The translations under genes were made by a program, and so were the position numbers. Source: a bacterium (GTDB lineage Bacteria > Desulfobacterota > Deferrisomatia > Deferrisomatales > Deferrisomataceae). Taken from it: a stretch of 64,000 bases of DNA. The notes under the pieces are model-generated. The model was not told the origin of the DNA, did not search any database, and saw only the letters and a list, made by a program, of their open reading frames with translations. The DNA is taken from the NCBI GenBank assembly GCA_027021615.1, contig JALUTY010000122.1:62001-126000 (forward strand), given 5' to 3'. This document shows positions 14,791 through 22,345 of the stretch, piece after piece (position 1 is the stretch's first letter; the number at the start of each line of letters is the position of its first letter).

Positions 14791-16581
14791 TTAGGGCTCC
14801 CGTACCTCCAGGCACAAGAGCCCCTGCTCCCTCGTTCCGACGAACACCGTGCTCCCCAGGGCGGCCGGGTCGGCCTGGGCGCCCTCGCCCACGGGCCAGG
14901 CGTCCCACTCCATACCGGTTGCCGGGTCGAGTAGGTACGCCCACCCCCCCAGGGTGGTCACGACCAGGGCCCGGTCGTCGAGAACGAGGGGGGCCGAGCG
15001 CACTCCCCCCTCGAGGGGCACCTGCCACAGCTGCCGGCCCGAGCCGGGATCCACAGCGTGGAGCCGACCCCGGTCGTCGCCCAGGTAGAGGACGCCCCGG
15101 GCCAGACGCGGCCCCCCGTACCACACGGGGGCCCCCAGGTCACGGGTCCATCGCTCACGGCCGGTGACCGGATCCAGGGCGTGGAGCGTACCGGATCGAT
15201 CCGCCACGAACACCCCTGGGTCCCCCGCAGCCGCCCTCGACAGGAGGGGCGCTTCGGTCCGATGGGACCAGTGCAGCGCTCCGGTGGCCGGGTCGAGGGC
15301 GTAAAGGGTGCCGTCCTGGCAGGGGGCGAGCACCAGGCCCGCGGCCACGGTCAGGGGGGCCCGAAACGGGCCCTTCCCGTCGAAGGTCCATAGGGGCGCC
15401 AGCCGGCCCTTTCGGGTCTCGAACGCCCGGATCCGGCCGTCCCACCCGGCCGCGAACAGGGTGGAGCCCGCGAAGGCAGGGGCCGACTGGCGATGGTCGT
15501 CGGCCGGGGAAGGGGTGCTCTCCGCACGGTCCAGCACCGTCAGGTCGGGGCGGGAAAGGAGGTACAGGCCTCGATCCCACGACCACACGGCCAGGACTCC
15601 CGGACCCAGGGCCGGGCCGGCGTCCACCGCGTCGGGCAGGAGGGCCTCGGCCTGAACCCGGCCGTCCAGACCGTCCAGCCGGACCACCCGGCCGGCCCAG
15701 GAGGCGGCGTACACCCCCCCGTCCGCAGGCCGGGCCGGGGCGTCCACGAACCCTCCCAGACCGGCCGACCACCGGCCCTCCCACCCGGGCCAGCCGTTCG
15801 GGCCGGCCCAAGCGACCTCCCCGGGCCTCGCGTCGATCCGTACCCCGGGGGTTCCCTCGGGGGGGCGGGGCGGGGGGCCTCCCCAGTCGTTCCCCCGGGT
15901 TATCACGGTGCCGGTGAAAAAGTCCCCTGGCCGCAGGGACACGCCGTTGTCCCGGAGCCGGTTCCCCACGAACTCCGACCCAGCATCCGCCTCGAACAGG
16001 AACAGGGCGGCTCGGTTGTGGTGGAACCGGTTGGCCTCCACCCGGTTCCGGGAGCGGTGGGCGTTGTAGGCCTTGCCTGAGTGGCCGTAGAACAGGTTCC
16101 GAGCGACCACCAGCTCGGAGTTGCCCAAGCGGGTTCCGTCCACGTTGCGCCGGAACACGCTCTCGGTGATGCGGCCCCGGGCGAAGTGGGCGTGGATGCC
16201 CCGGGTGCTCCCCTCCAGCACGCACCGGCTCATCTCGATCCGGCCGAAGTCCACCCGCACCTCGCCCCACCGGCCGGGCCGGGCCGGTCCCTCGGCCGGC
16301 GCGAACACGATGGGCCGCTCCCGGCTCCCCCGGGCGGTCAGGTCCCCCTCGATTCGGATCGAGACGTCGCCCCAACCGTCGCCGTCGTCGTCCCGGAACG
16401 CGAACAGCACCCGGGTGCCGGGCTCGATCACCAAGTGGGTGCCGCGGGGCAGGACCACGTCCTGGGTGATCCGGACCTCTCCGGACCACCGGATCACCCG
16501 GTCCGGGGCCGGGCGCCCGGTCAGGGCGCACCCGGCCAGCGACACGGCGCCCAGGAGCAGAGCGGCGAGGCCGCGCCTCAT
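14791..16581 (-). CDS. Lipoprotein with beta-helix and PQQ-type beta-propeller repeats
   Basis: This 596-residue exported protein has a lipobox (SLAGC, cysteine about residue 18). It then has a right-handed beta-helix part (about 25-250), with repeats such as GTHLVIEPGTRVLF, RCVLEGSTRGIHA, SELVVARNLFYG and ANRFHHN. The C-terminal part (about 270-590) consists of PQQ-like blades of BamB type (VYAASWAGRVVRLDG, LYALDPATGALHW, LHALDPVTGRERW, LYLGDDRGRLHAVDPGSGRQLW). Both folds suggest binding or scaffolding at the outer membrane, without an obvious enzyme site. It is the last gene of the AAA-FmdE operon and overlaps the previous stop by ATGA. Confidence 0.8.
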   Translation of the reverse strand: MRRGLAALLLGAVSLAGCALTGRPAPDRVIRWSGEVRITQDVVLPRGTHLVIEPGTRVLFAFRDDDGDGWGDVSIRIEGDLTARGSRERPIVFAPAEGPARPGRWGEVRVDFGRIEMSRCVLEGSTRGIHAHFARGRITESVFRRNVDGTRLGNSELVVARNLFYGHSGKAYNAHRSRNRVEANRFHHNRAALFLFEADAGSEFVGNRLRDNGVSLRPGDFFTGTVITRGNDWGGPPPRPPEGTPGVRIDARPGEVAWAGPNGWPGWEGRWSAGLGGFVDAPARPADGGVYAASWAGRVVRLDGLDGRVQAEALLPDAVDAGPALGPGVLAVWSWDRGLYLLSRPDLTVLDRAESTPSPADDHRQSAPAFAGSTLFAAGWDGRIRAFETRKGRLAPLWTFDGKGPFRAPLTVAAGLVLAPCQDGTLYALDPATGALHWSHRTEAPLLSRAAAGDPGVFVADRSGTLHALDPVTGRERWTRDLGAPVWYGGPRLARGVLYLGDDRGRLHAVDPGSGRQLWQVPLEGGVRSAPLVLDDRALVVTTLGGWAYLLDPATGMEWDAWPVGEGAQADPAALGSTVFVGTREQGLLCLEVREP

Positions 16582-17618
16582 CGGGTCACCACCACTGTGA
16601 GGCCGGTCAGGCGGGCCCCGGGCGCCAGATCGATCCGGGAGCCCCGGGGGCCCCGGTAAAAGCCCACCCGCTCACGTAGCTCCGGGGGCCCGCCCAGCCG
16701 CTCCCGGGCTCCCAGGTACACCACCCCCGTGAGGGGGGTCTCGATCCGAAACCGGCCGTCCTCGGCGGTGAGCTCGGAGAACGCGTCGGGCCGATCGAGC
16801 ATGTCGGGGTTGCGGTACAGACAGGCCCGCAGGCCCGAGAGGGGGTTGCCCCGGGCGTCCACGATCCGCCCCTCCACCACGGCGAAGGCACCGCGGAACC
16901 GAGCCATCCGCTCGGCCGAGGGGAGCTGAACGGTCTCGATCGTGACCCGGACCCTCTCCCCCTGGGAGAGGCGCAAAGGCATCTGGGGCACCAGCCCGAA
17001 CCGGTCCCCCGGGTGCAGCCGACCCCGGGACCCGGGCAGGCGGGCCCGGGCGGCCAGGTAGTAGGTGCCGGGCGGCAGGGGCAGGATGAACCGGCCCCGG
17101 CCATCCGTGGGTTCGGACGAGGCGTAGCCGGGGCCCCGCAGCCCCCTGTCGATCTCCAGGTAGGCGAACACCCGGGCCCCGGCCACCGGTTTGCCGTCGG
17201 CCACCACGTTCCCCTCCACCGCCTCCTTGCCCGGTTCGGTCCGCAGCCGCTCGGCGGGATGGACCGGAACCAGTGGCAGGTTGAGGCCGGTGAGCCGGGT
17301 CAGCACGAGCACGGGGTTGCGGCCGAAAAAGCCGTACAGGCCGGGTGCCCGGGCTTCCACCAGATACTTGCCGGGGGGGACCACGGCCCGGAAGGTCCCC
17401 TTGGATCCGGAAATCCTGCGGACCACGGGCTCGGGAAGATCCGTGGGGTCGGTGGGGAGGGGCAGAAACCGGACCTCGGCCCCTTCGAACCCCTTTCCCC
17501 GAGCAGACACCCGTCCCTCCACCGGTGCGCCGGCCGGTCGGGGGGGGGGCGTTGCCGCGCACGAGGCCAACAGGGCCGCTAGGAGCGTCGCGGCGACCCG
17601 GCAGAGCCACCCGTTCAC
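16578..17618 (-). CDS. Lipoprotein with carboxypeptidase-regulatory-like (Ig-fold) domains
   Basis: This 346-residue protein has a signal ending in the lipobox LLASC. Three or more CarboxypepD_reg-like beta-sandwich units follow, recognisable from VEGRVSARGKGFEGAEV, FRAVVPPGKYLVEARA, VEGNVVADGKPVAGARVFAYLE, GRFILPLPPGTYYLAARA and VEGRIVDARGNPLSGLRACLY. Such units are extracellular or periplasmic binding modules, and I see no catalytic domain. The GTG start overlaps the permease stop by GTGA. An ATG at 17636 is possible but would overlap further. Confidence 0.75.
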   Translation of the reverse strand: MNGWLCRVAATLLAALLASCAATPPPRPAGAPVEGRVSARGKGFEGAEVRFLPLPTDPTDLPEPVVRRISGSKGTFRAVVPPGKYLVEARAPGLYGFFGRNPVLVLTRLTGLNLPLVPVHPAERLRTEPGKEAVEGNVVADGKPVAGARVFAYLEIDRGLRGPGYASSEPTDGRGRFILPLPPGTYYLAARARLPGSRGRLHPGDRFGLVPQMPLRLSQGERVRVTIETVQLPSAERMARFRGAFAVVEGRIVDARGNPLSGLRACLYRNPDMLDRPDAFSELTAEDGRFRIETPLTGVVYLGARERLGGPPELRERVGFYRGPRGSRIDLAPGARLTGLTVVVTR

Positions 17619-18580
17619 GGCGTTCCCAGGGCCCATCGGGCCAGCCCCAGGGCGGCCGATCCGAGGAGGCCCAGCCCCAGGTACACCCCCAGCACCCGGG
17701 GCCGGAACATGGCTGCGAGGGTGGCCGAGGCGGGGATGCTCGTGACCGGCCCGGCCATGAGGAACGCCAGGTCCGGACCGGCCCCCAGCCCCTTGGCCTG
17801 GAGCCCTGCGAGCACGGGCACCACCGGCACCTGGTGCAGGGGCAAGGGAAGGGCCACCGCCGTGGCCACGAACACCCCCAGGGGGCCCCCTTGACCGCCG
17901 AGCCAGACCAACCAGCGGGTGGGAACCAGCACCTGGATCACCGCCTCCAGCACGATCGCCACCCCCACCCACAGGAAGACGAACGAGCCCACGTCCCAGA
18001 ACCGGTCGAGGAAGAATCGCAGCCGGCTCTCCCGGGGCAGCACGGTCATGGTGCGCACCCGGAACCCGTTGGCACAGGCGATCTCGTACGCCGGGGCCAG
18101 CTCCCCCTCCGGGGTGAACACGGGCTTGAGCCGCAGCAGATCGGGCCCCAGCACCCCGACCCGCTCCAGGGCCAGGGTTCCGAACCCGGCTAGGAGCCCG
18201 AGGAACACGGCTCCCCCGAACTTCCACCAGGCCAAGGTCGGTCCCACCCCGCCCCAGGTCAGGGCGAACGAGGCCGGGTCCATGACCGGGCTCGTGACCA
18301 GCAGCGCCATGAGGGGGGGCAGCGGAACCCCGGACAGAGCCATGGGGATCACCACGGGCAGGATGCCGCAGGAGCACAGGGGGCTCAGCGTGCCCACGGC
18401 CGTGGCGATCAGGACCCCCCAGGGCCCGGCCCGTCCCACGTACACCCGCACCTTGCGGTCCCACTGGTAGGTCTTGATCAGAGCTGCCACCCCCACCCCC
18501 AGCAGGGTGAACCATCCCATGCGCCAGGCCTCGCCCAGGGCCACCCGCCCGATCTCCCGCAAAGCCTCCCACCCGGTCAC
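17615..18580 (-). CDS. DUF318/UPF0718-family membrane permease
   Basis: This 321-residue integral membrane protein has about eight hydrophobic segments. It carries the family signature SPLCSCGILPVVIPMALSG near the first pore half and a second related half (VALPLPLHQVPVVPVLAGL, then AGPVTSIPASATLAAMF). A charged soluble loop of about 70 residues separates the halves. UPF0718 permeases are often linked to metal or metalloid export, but the substrate is unproven. The GTG start overlaps the FmdE stop by GTGA and the stop overlaps the next gene, so it is made together with the operon partners. Confidence 0.82.
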   Translation of the reverse strand: MTGWEALREIGRVALGEAWRMGWFTLLGVGVAALIKTYQWDRKVRVYVGRAGPWGVLIATAVGTLSPLCSCGILPVVIPMALSGVPLPPLMALLVTSPVMDPASFALTWGGVGPTLAWWKFGGAVFLGLLAGFGTLALERVGVLGPDLLRLKPVFTPEGELAPAYEIACANGFRVRTMTVLPRESRLRFFLDRFWDVGSFVFLWVGVAIVLEAVIQVLVPTRWLVWLGGQGGPLGVFVATAVALPLPLHQVPVVPVLAGLQAKGLGAGPDLAFLMAGPVTSIPASATLAAMFRPRVLGVYLGLGLLGSAALGLARWALGTP

Positions 18581-19047
18581 GACAGCCCCTCCACCCGCAC
18601 GAGCCGGGCGGCCTCGGCAGAGGCCAGCTCGGCCAGGATCTCCTCGGCCAGGGCCTCCCTCCGGGCCCGTTCCTTCGATCCCTCGGGGAGCTCGAGGGCG
18701 GCACGGCGGTGCTCGCTCCACCTGAGGCCCCGCTCCAGCGCTGAGGGCAGGAGCTCGGCAGCCACCCGGAACGGCCCCTCCTCGACCCCCAGTTCGAGCC
18801 GATGGCGTCCGTCGGGCACCACCTCGAGGTTGCGGTTGCCCGGGGTGCATCCGGTGGCCACCTGGATGCCGTCCAGGGCGCAGGTGCGGTGGAGGTACCG
18901 GGCCCGGAGCTTCACGCCGGGCTCCGGTGCCAGGGCCTGGCGGGCCGCCAGCCCGAGCCTCGCGCCCAGGATCGACATGGGGCACCGGTGGCCGTGGAGC
19001 CGGGCCAGAAACCGTAGCAGGTCTTCGGTGGCGGCGTCAGAAGGCAT
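18577..19047 (-). CDS. FmdE-family protein
   Basis: This 156-residue cytosolic protein has the FmdE domain: HGHRCPMSILGARLG (residues 18-32) and CALDGIQVATGCTPGNRNL (56-74). It lacks the C-terminal zinc finger found in some members, and ends in a charged helical region. FmdE proteins occur beside formylmethanofuran dehydrogenase or molybdenum/tungsten metabolism genes in archaea and in many anaerobes. No Mo/W enzyme lies nearby here. The start overlaps the end of the AAA gene by 11 bp, suggesting the two work together. Confidence 0.82.
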   Translation of the reverse strand: MPSDAATEDLLRFLARLHGHRCPMSILGARLGLAARQALAPEPGVKLRARYLHRTCALDGIQVATGCTPGNRNLEVVPDGRHRLELGVEEGPFRVAAELLPSALERGLRWSEHRRAALELPEGSKERARREALAEEILAELASAEAARLVRVEGLS

Positions 19048-19918
19048 AGTGGTGCGGGCAGTCCTTGTGGAACAGGTCCCAGTAGGTCTCGACCATGTCG
19101 GGGGTGAGCCAGGGGGTGATTCTGTCCAAGGCCCGCTCGAAGTCCTCGGGGATCACCTCGTCCCGGCCCCCCTTGGCGGCCTCGAGGGCGGCCCGCTTGC
19201 ACAGGCTCTCGATGTCCCAGCCCACGTACCCCTCGGTGCGGCGGGCCAGGTCGTCCGCATCGACCCGGGAGGAGAGCCGGGGAATCCGGGCCAGGTAGAT
19301 GTCCAGCATGGCCCGCCGGTCCGCCTGGCGGGGGGGGGGCACGAACACCTTGCGGTTGAACCGGCGCTTCTCCTTGATCAAGGCCTGGTCCACCGTATCG
19401 ATCCGGTAGCACGAGCCCACCAATGCCACGCCCGGCACCCCCTGGATCCGGTCCACCTCTTCGATGAACCGTCGGGTGAGGTCCGGGTCGGCGAACGTGG
19501 GGGGGATGCCCCGGAAGTTCCCCGACCCCCACTCGTAGGAGCAGCCAGCCCGGGGGGCGAGCCACTCGCAGTCGCTCACGAACAGCACGCAAGGGGCCTC
19601 GTGGGCGGCGTCGTCGAAGGCGCGGTGGATCTCGTCGGGCTTGCCAAGCATCTCCTGGCCCGACACGTACACGAACCCCGCCCCGGCGGCCTGGGCTGCG
19701 GCCTCGGCCAGCATGGTGATCCCCACCCCCAGCGGACCCCACAGCATCACCCCGGCCGGAGGGGTGAGGCCCAGCCGTTCCAGGCGGTCGGGGTGGCGCA
19801 GGGGCAGGCAGATCATCTCCTCCAGGGTCTGCTTCACCTCGGGGAACCCGCCGATGTCGTCCCAGGTGAGGCGGGGCTCCCGCACTTCGTAGAACACGCG
19901 CTCGAGTTTTCGGTGCAT
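19037..19918 (-). CDS. CDC48-type AAA protein with degenerate ATPase motifs
   Basis: This 293-residue single AAA module opens with the CDC48/FtsH-like LTWDDIGGFPEVKQTLEE. The nucleotide site is eroded. Walker A reads GPLGVGIT (residues 61-68), with Ile in place of the essential Lys. Walker B reads VLFVSDCEW, with Ser-Asp in place of Asp-Glu. Sensor 1 Asn is replaced in VGSCYR. The arginine-finger region (KRRFNRKV) and the lid (EGYVGWDIESLCKRAALEA) are kept. It is probably a structural or regulatory pseudo-ATPase. It is the first gene of a five-gene operon and is divergent from hsp20. Confidence 0.85.
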   Translation of the reverse strand: MHRKLERVFYEVREPRLTWDDIGGFPEVKQTLEEMICLPLRHPDRLERLGLTPPAGVMLWGPLGVGITMLAEAAAQAAGAGFVYVSGQEMLGKPDEIHRAFDDAAHEAPCVLFVSDCEWLAPRAGCSYEWGSGNFRGIPPTFADPDLTRRFIEEVDRIQGVPGVALVGSCYRIDTVDQALIKEKRRFNRKVFVPPPRQADRRAMLDIYLARIPRLSSRVDADDLARRTEGYVGWDIESLCKRAALEAAKGGRDEVIPEDFERALDRITPWLTPDMVETYWDLFHKDCPHHYAF

Positions 19919-19929
19919 CAGCGTTCGCC

Positions 19930-19958
19930 TTGACAGGGATGGGGGTGTGCCGTAGGGT
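19930..19958 (+). promoter_or_regulatory. Putative promoter of hsp20
   Basis: TTGACA (19930-19935) and TAGGGT (19953-19958) are separated by 17 bp, in the 75-bp space between hsp20 and the divergent AAA gene. Confidence 0.5.
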
Positions 19959-19993
19959 TCCGGGGTGGTTTCCACCGGCCGGAGGCGTTGCCC

Positions 19994-20431
19994 ATGGGTA
20001 CTGGCTCGGACGATGTCTTCACGCGGCTGGTCGGCCTGGCCGACGGCCTGCTCCGCCTGTTCGAAGACGGGCCAGCCCGATCGTGCGCGCAGGCCGGGGC
20101 GACCCATTGGTCCCCGCCCGTGGACGTGTACGACACGGGTGAGGCGTTCGTCATGGTGGCCGAGGTGCCGGGGCTGGATCAAGAGGCCATCCGAGCCGAG
20201 ATCCAGGGGGACACCCTGGTCCTCCAGGGCGAGCGGCCCCTGGTACGGCCCCGGGAGGGACGAAGTTACCACCGCATCGAGCGGCCGGGGGGAACCTTTC
20301 GCCGGGTGTTTCGGCTTCCCGAGGACGTGGACCCCGATGCCGTGAGGGCTGTGTACCGCAACGGGGTGCTCGAACTCACGATTCCCCGGAAACGTCGAGG
20401 GACGTCGGTTCAGGTGTCGGTGGAGGGTTGA
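19994..20431 (+). CDS. Small heat shock protein, Hsp20/alpha-crystallin family
   Basis: This 145-residue chaperone holds unfolding proteins in oligomers without ATP. The alpha-crystallin domain covers about residues 35-140, from PPVDVYDTGEAFVMVAEVPGL to the diagnostic GVLELTIPRK near the C-terminus. The ATG at 19994 follows a GGAGG site, and an in-frame TTG two codons earlier is less likely. It is divergent from the degenerate AAA operon. The last 56 bp overlap the 3' end of the convergent response-regulator gene, which is unusual. Confidence 0.9.
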   Translation: MGTGSDDVFTRLVGLADGLLRLFEDGPARSCAQAGATHWSPPVDVYDTGEAFVMVAEVPGLDQEAIRAEIQGDTLVLQGERPLVRPREGRSYHRIERPGGTFRRVFRLPEDVDPDAVRAVYRNGVLELTIPRKRRGTSVQVSVEG

Positions 20432-21035
20432 GGGGGCGACCGGGGACGAACCGCTGCAGGAACTGGGTTCGGTTGGCCACGCCCAGCTTCCGGAACGCCG
20501 AGCGCAGGTGCGATTTGATCGTGTGGTGGCTCACGCACAGGTACTCGGCCAGGGCGCGGTTGCCCAGGCCGGTGCGGTAGAGGGCCTCCAGAACCTCCCG
20601 CTCCCTCTCGGTCAGCCCGTGACGCTGGGCCAGCTCGTCCCAAGGCGGAGGGGCCGAGGGCAACGGCTTGGCCAGGGCCTCCTCCAGTCGCTCCAGGAAC
20701 GTCTCCACCTCGAAGGGCTTCGGCAGAAAGTCCACCGCCCCTTTTCGCAGACAGTCGATGGCCGCCTGCAAGGTGGCGTACCCCGTGATCACCACCACCC
20801 GGGTCCTCACCCCCCGCCCCGCGATCCGGTCCATGAGATCCCTGCCCCCCATCTCCGGCATGCGCAGGTCGGTCACCACCACGTCGTAGGCGTTCGTGCC
20901 CAATCGCTCCCAGGCCTCGGCTCCGGAGGATGCCGTGTCGACCCTGTATCCCATCAGGCGCGAGGCCCGGGCCAACGTGTCCAGCAGGCTCTCCTCGTCG
21001 TCCACGATCAGGATGCGGGGCGGGTGTCGCCGCAC
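20376..21035 (-). CDS. LuxR/NarL-type response regulator
   Basis: This 219-residue two-component regulator has a receiver domain (residues 7-120) with acidic pair DD (12-13), phospho-acceptor Asp in VVVTDLRMPEM (residue 56) and the conserved Lys in FLPKPF. A C-terminal LuxR helix-turn-helix follows (LTEREREVLEALYRTGLGNRALA ... HHTIKSHLRSAFRKL). The GTG at 21035 has a GAGGA site 6 nt upstream and is preferred to the ATG at 21074. No histidine kinase is adjacent. The HAMP protein and cytochromes next door are possible targets. Its 3' end overlaps hsp20. Confidence 0.87.
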   Translation of the reverse strand: MRRHPPRILIVDDEESLLDTLARASRLMGYRVDTASSGAEAWERLGTNAYDVVVTDLRMPEMGGRDLMDRIAGRGVRTRVVVITGYATLQAAIDCLRKGAVDFLPKPFEVETFLERLEEALAKPLPSAPPPWDELAQRHGLTEREREVLEALYRTGLGNRALAEYLCVSHHTIKSHLRSAFRKLGVANRTQFLQRFVPGRPLNPPPTPEPTSLDVSGES

Positions 21036-21084
21036 GTCGTTTCCTCGTCTGGATCGCCCGGCCCGGAGGGCCATGCCGCGGGGG

Positions 21085-21480
21085 TCACTCCCCGGGCGAC
21101 ACCCACGGGTGGCGGAACCGTGCCCGCACCTTCTCGTGGGGAGGGCCGGGGGACTTGTGGCACACGAAACACTGGATTCCGGTTTCTGCATCCCCCACCT
21201 TCTCCGGGGGGGTCTGGGCCGCGAACACGGCCAGCCGTTTGGCCGGCACCTTGGCGTGGTAGGGGAGCTGACGCACCTCTCGGAACACCACGTCCCGGTC
21301 CTCGGGGATCCCCCCCTCCTCGCCCAGCTGGACGGGGGCCAGGGCCAGCTCCCAATTGCTGGAGATCCGGGCGCGGTGGCATTGGTCGCAGCCTCCGGGC
21401 GGGGGGATGTCCTTCCTTAAGTGACCGACCACGCATCCGGCCAGCAGCACCGCGGCCCCCACCACCCAGCGTGTTCCCAT
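21085..21480 (-). CDS. Dihaem c-type cytochrome lipoprotein
   Basis: This 131-residue protein has a lipoprotein signal (VLLAGC, cysteine about residue 16) and two haem-c sites, CDQCH and CFVCH. Additional histidines (YHAK, PPHEK, FRHPW) could be the distal ligands. It is probably anchored in the outer or inner membrane facing the periplasm and used in electron transfer. A GGAGGAG site precedes the ATG. It lies upstream of the response regulator on the same strand and divergent from the HAMP-cytochrome operon. Confidence 0.82.
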   Translation of the reverse strand: MGTRWVVGAAVLLAGCVVGHLRKDIPPPGGCDQCHRARISSNWELALAPVQLGEEGGIPEDRDVVFREVRQLPYHAKVPAKRLAVFAAQTPPEKVGDAETGIQCFVCHKSPGPPHEKVRARFRHPWVSPGE

Positions 21481-21638
21481 ACGCTCGATCTCCTCCTCTT
21501 CTTCCCGCGGGCCCGGGCCGTGCCCGTCTGCGAGCCGGGACCGGTCCGTCAGGTTTTCCCCCAGCCCAGGGTACTTCGGGGGGGCTCGGGTGTCAAAACG
21601 GCGGTGGGTTAAAGGCTCCCCCGTGCCGGGCCGATCAA

Positions 21639-21677
21639 GGGAAGGACCGGCCGCCTGCGGTGGGGCCGGTCCTTCCC
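21639..21677 (+). promoter_or_regulatory. Strong leader hairpin before the HAMP-cytochrome operon
   Basis: GGGAAGGACCGGCC (21639-21652) pairs perfectly with GGCCGGTCCTTCCC (21664-21677) around an 11-nt loop. A second GC-rich hairpin (about 21693-21717) follows before the ribosome-binding site. No T-run follows, so this is more likely an RNA structural or stability element than a terminator. Confidence 0.55.
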
Positions 21678-21739
21678 GGTCCGTTCCCTTTGGGCCGCGG
21701 CGGAGACCGCTGCGGCCGTCCGACCGAAGGAGGCATCCA

Positions 21740-22345
21740 ATGGGAGAGACCCCAGCGTCGGCAGCCAGGCCCCGCCGCCGCATCCTTTTGATCGAGCGGA
21801 CGTTCCAGGTGCGGTTCATCGCCAAGATGACCGCGGTGGTCGTTCTCGGAACGGTGCTCACCGGTGGCATCCTGTACGTGCTGGCCGACCAAGAGTTCGG
21901 CCGGGCGTTCTACAGTGCCCACTATCAGGCCCGGTCGAGCTGGGAGCTGTTACTGCCGGCCGTGCTGGTGTCCTCGTTCGTGTCCATGACCCTCGTGGCG
22001 GCGGCGGCCACGGTGCTCACTCTGTACTCGAGTCACAAGATCGGGGGGCCGCTGTACCGGTTTCAGGCCAACCTGCGGGCCATCGGTGACGGCGACCTGA
22101 CCCTGGTCACCCGCCTGCGGGAGGGGGACGAGCTGCAGGGGTTCACCGAGGCGATGAACGACATGACCCGTCGCCTGCGCGAGAGGGTGCGGGAGGCCCG
22201 GGACGCAGCCGAGGATCTGCGGGTGGCTTTGGCCGAGGTCCAGGAGGCGGTTGACGCTGGAGACCGCCTGCCCGCGAGACGGCTGCGGGGCATGGAGGAT
22301 GCCGCCGAACGTCTGAACCGGGCGCTGGGAGGATTTCGGGTGTGA
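21740..22345 (+). CDS. HAMP-domain membrane protein without output domain
   Basis: This 201-residue inner-membrane protein has two transmembrane segments (about 29-51 and 70-92) around a short periplasmic loop. A HAMP domain follows (IGGPLYRFQANLRAIGDGDLT ... LQGFTEAMNDMTRRLRE) and then a coiled coil. There is no kinase, methyl-accepting or GGDEF output. It is coupled by a GTGA overlap to the dodecahaem cytochrome, so it may signal the redox state of that protein or anchor it. An AAGGAGG site precedes the ATG. Confidence 0.75.
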   Translation: MGETPASAARPRRRILLIERTFQVRFIAKMTAVVVLGTVLTGGILYVLADQEFGRAFYSAHYQARSSWELLLPAVLVSSFVSMTLVAAAATVLTLYSSHKIGGPLYRFQANLRAIGDGDLTLVTRLREGDELQGFTEAMNDMTRRLRERVREARDAAEDLRVALAEVQEAVDAGDRLPARRLRGMEDAAERLNRALGGFRV

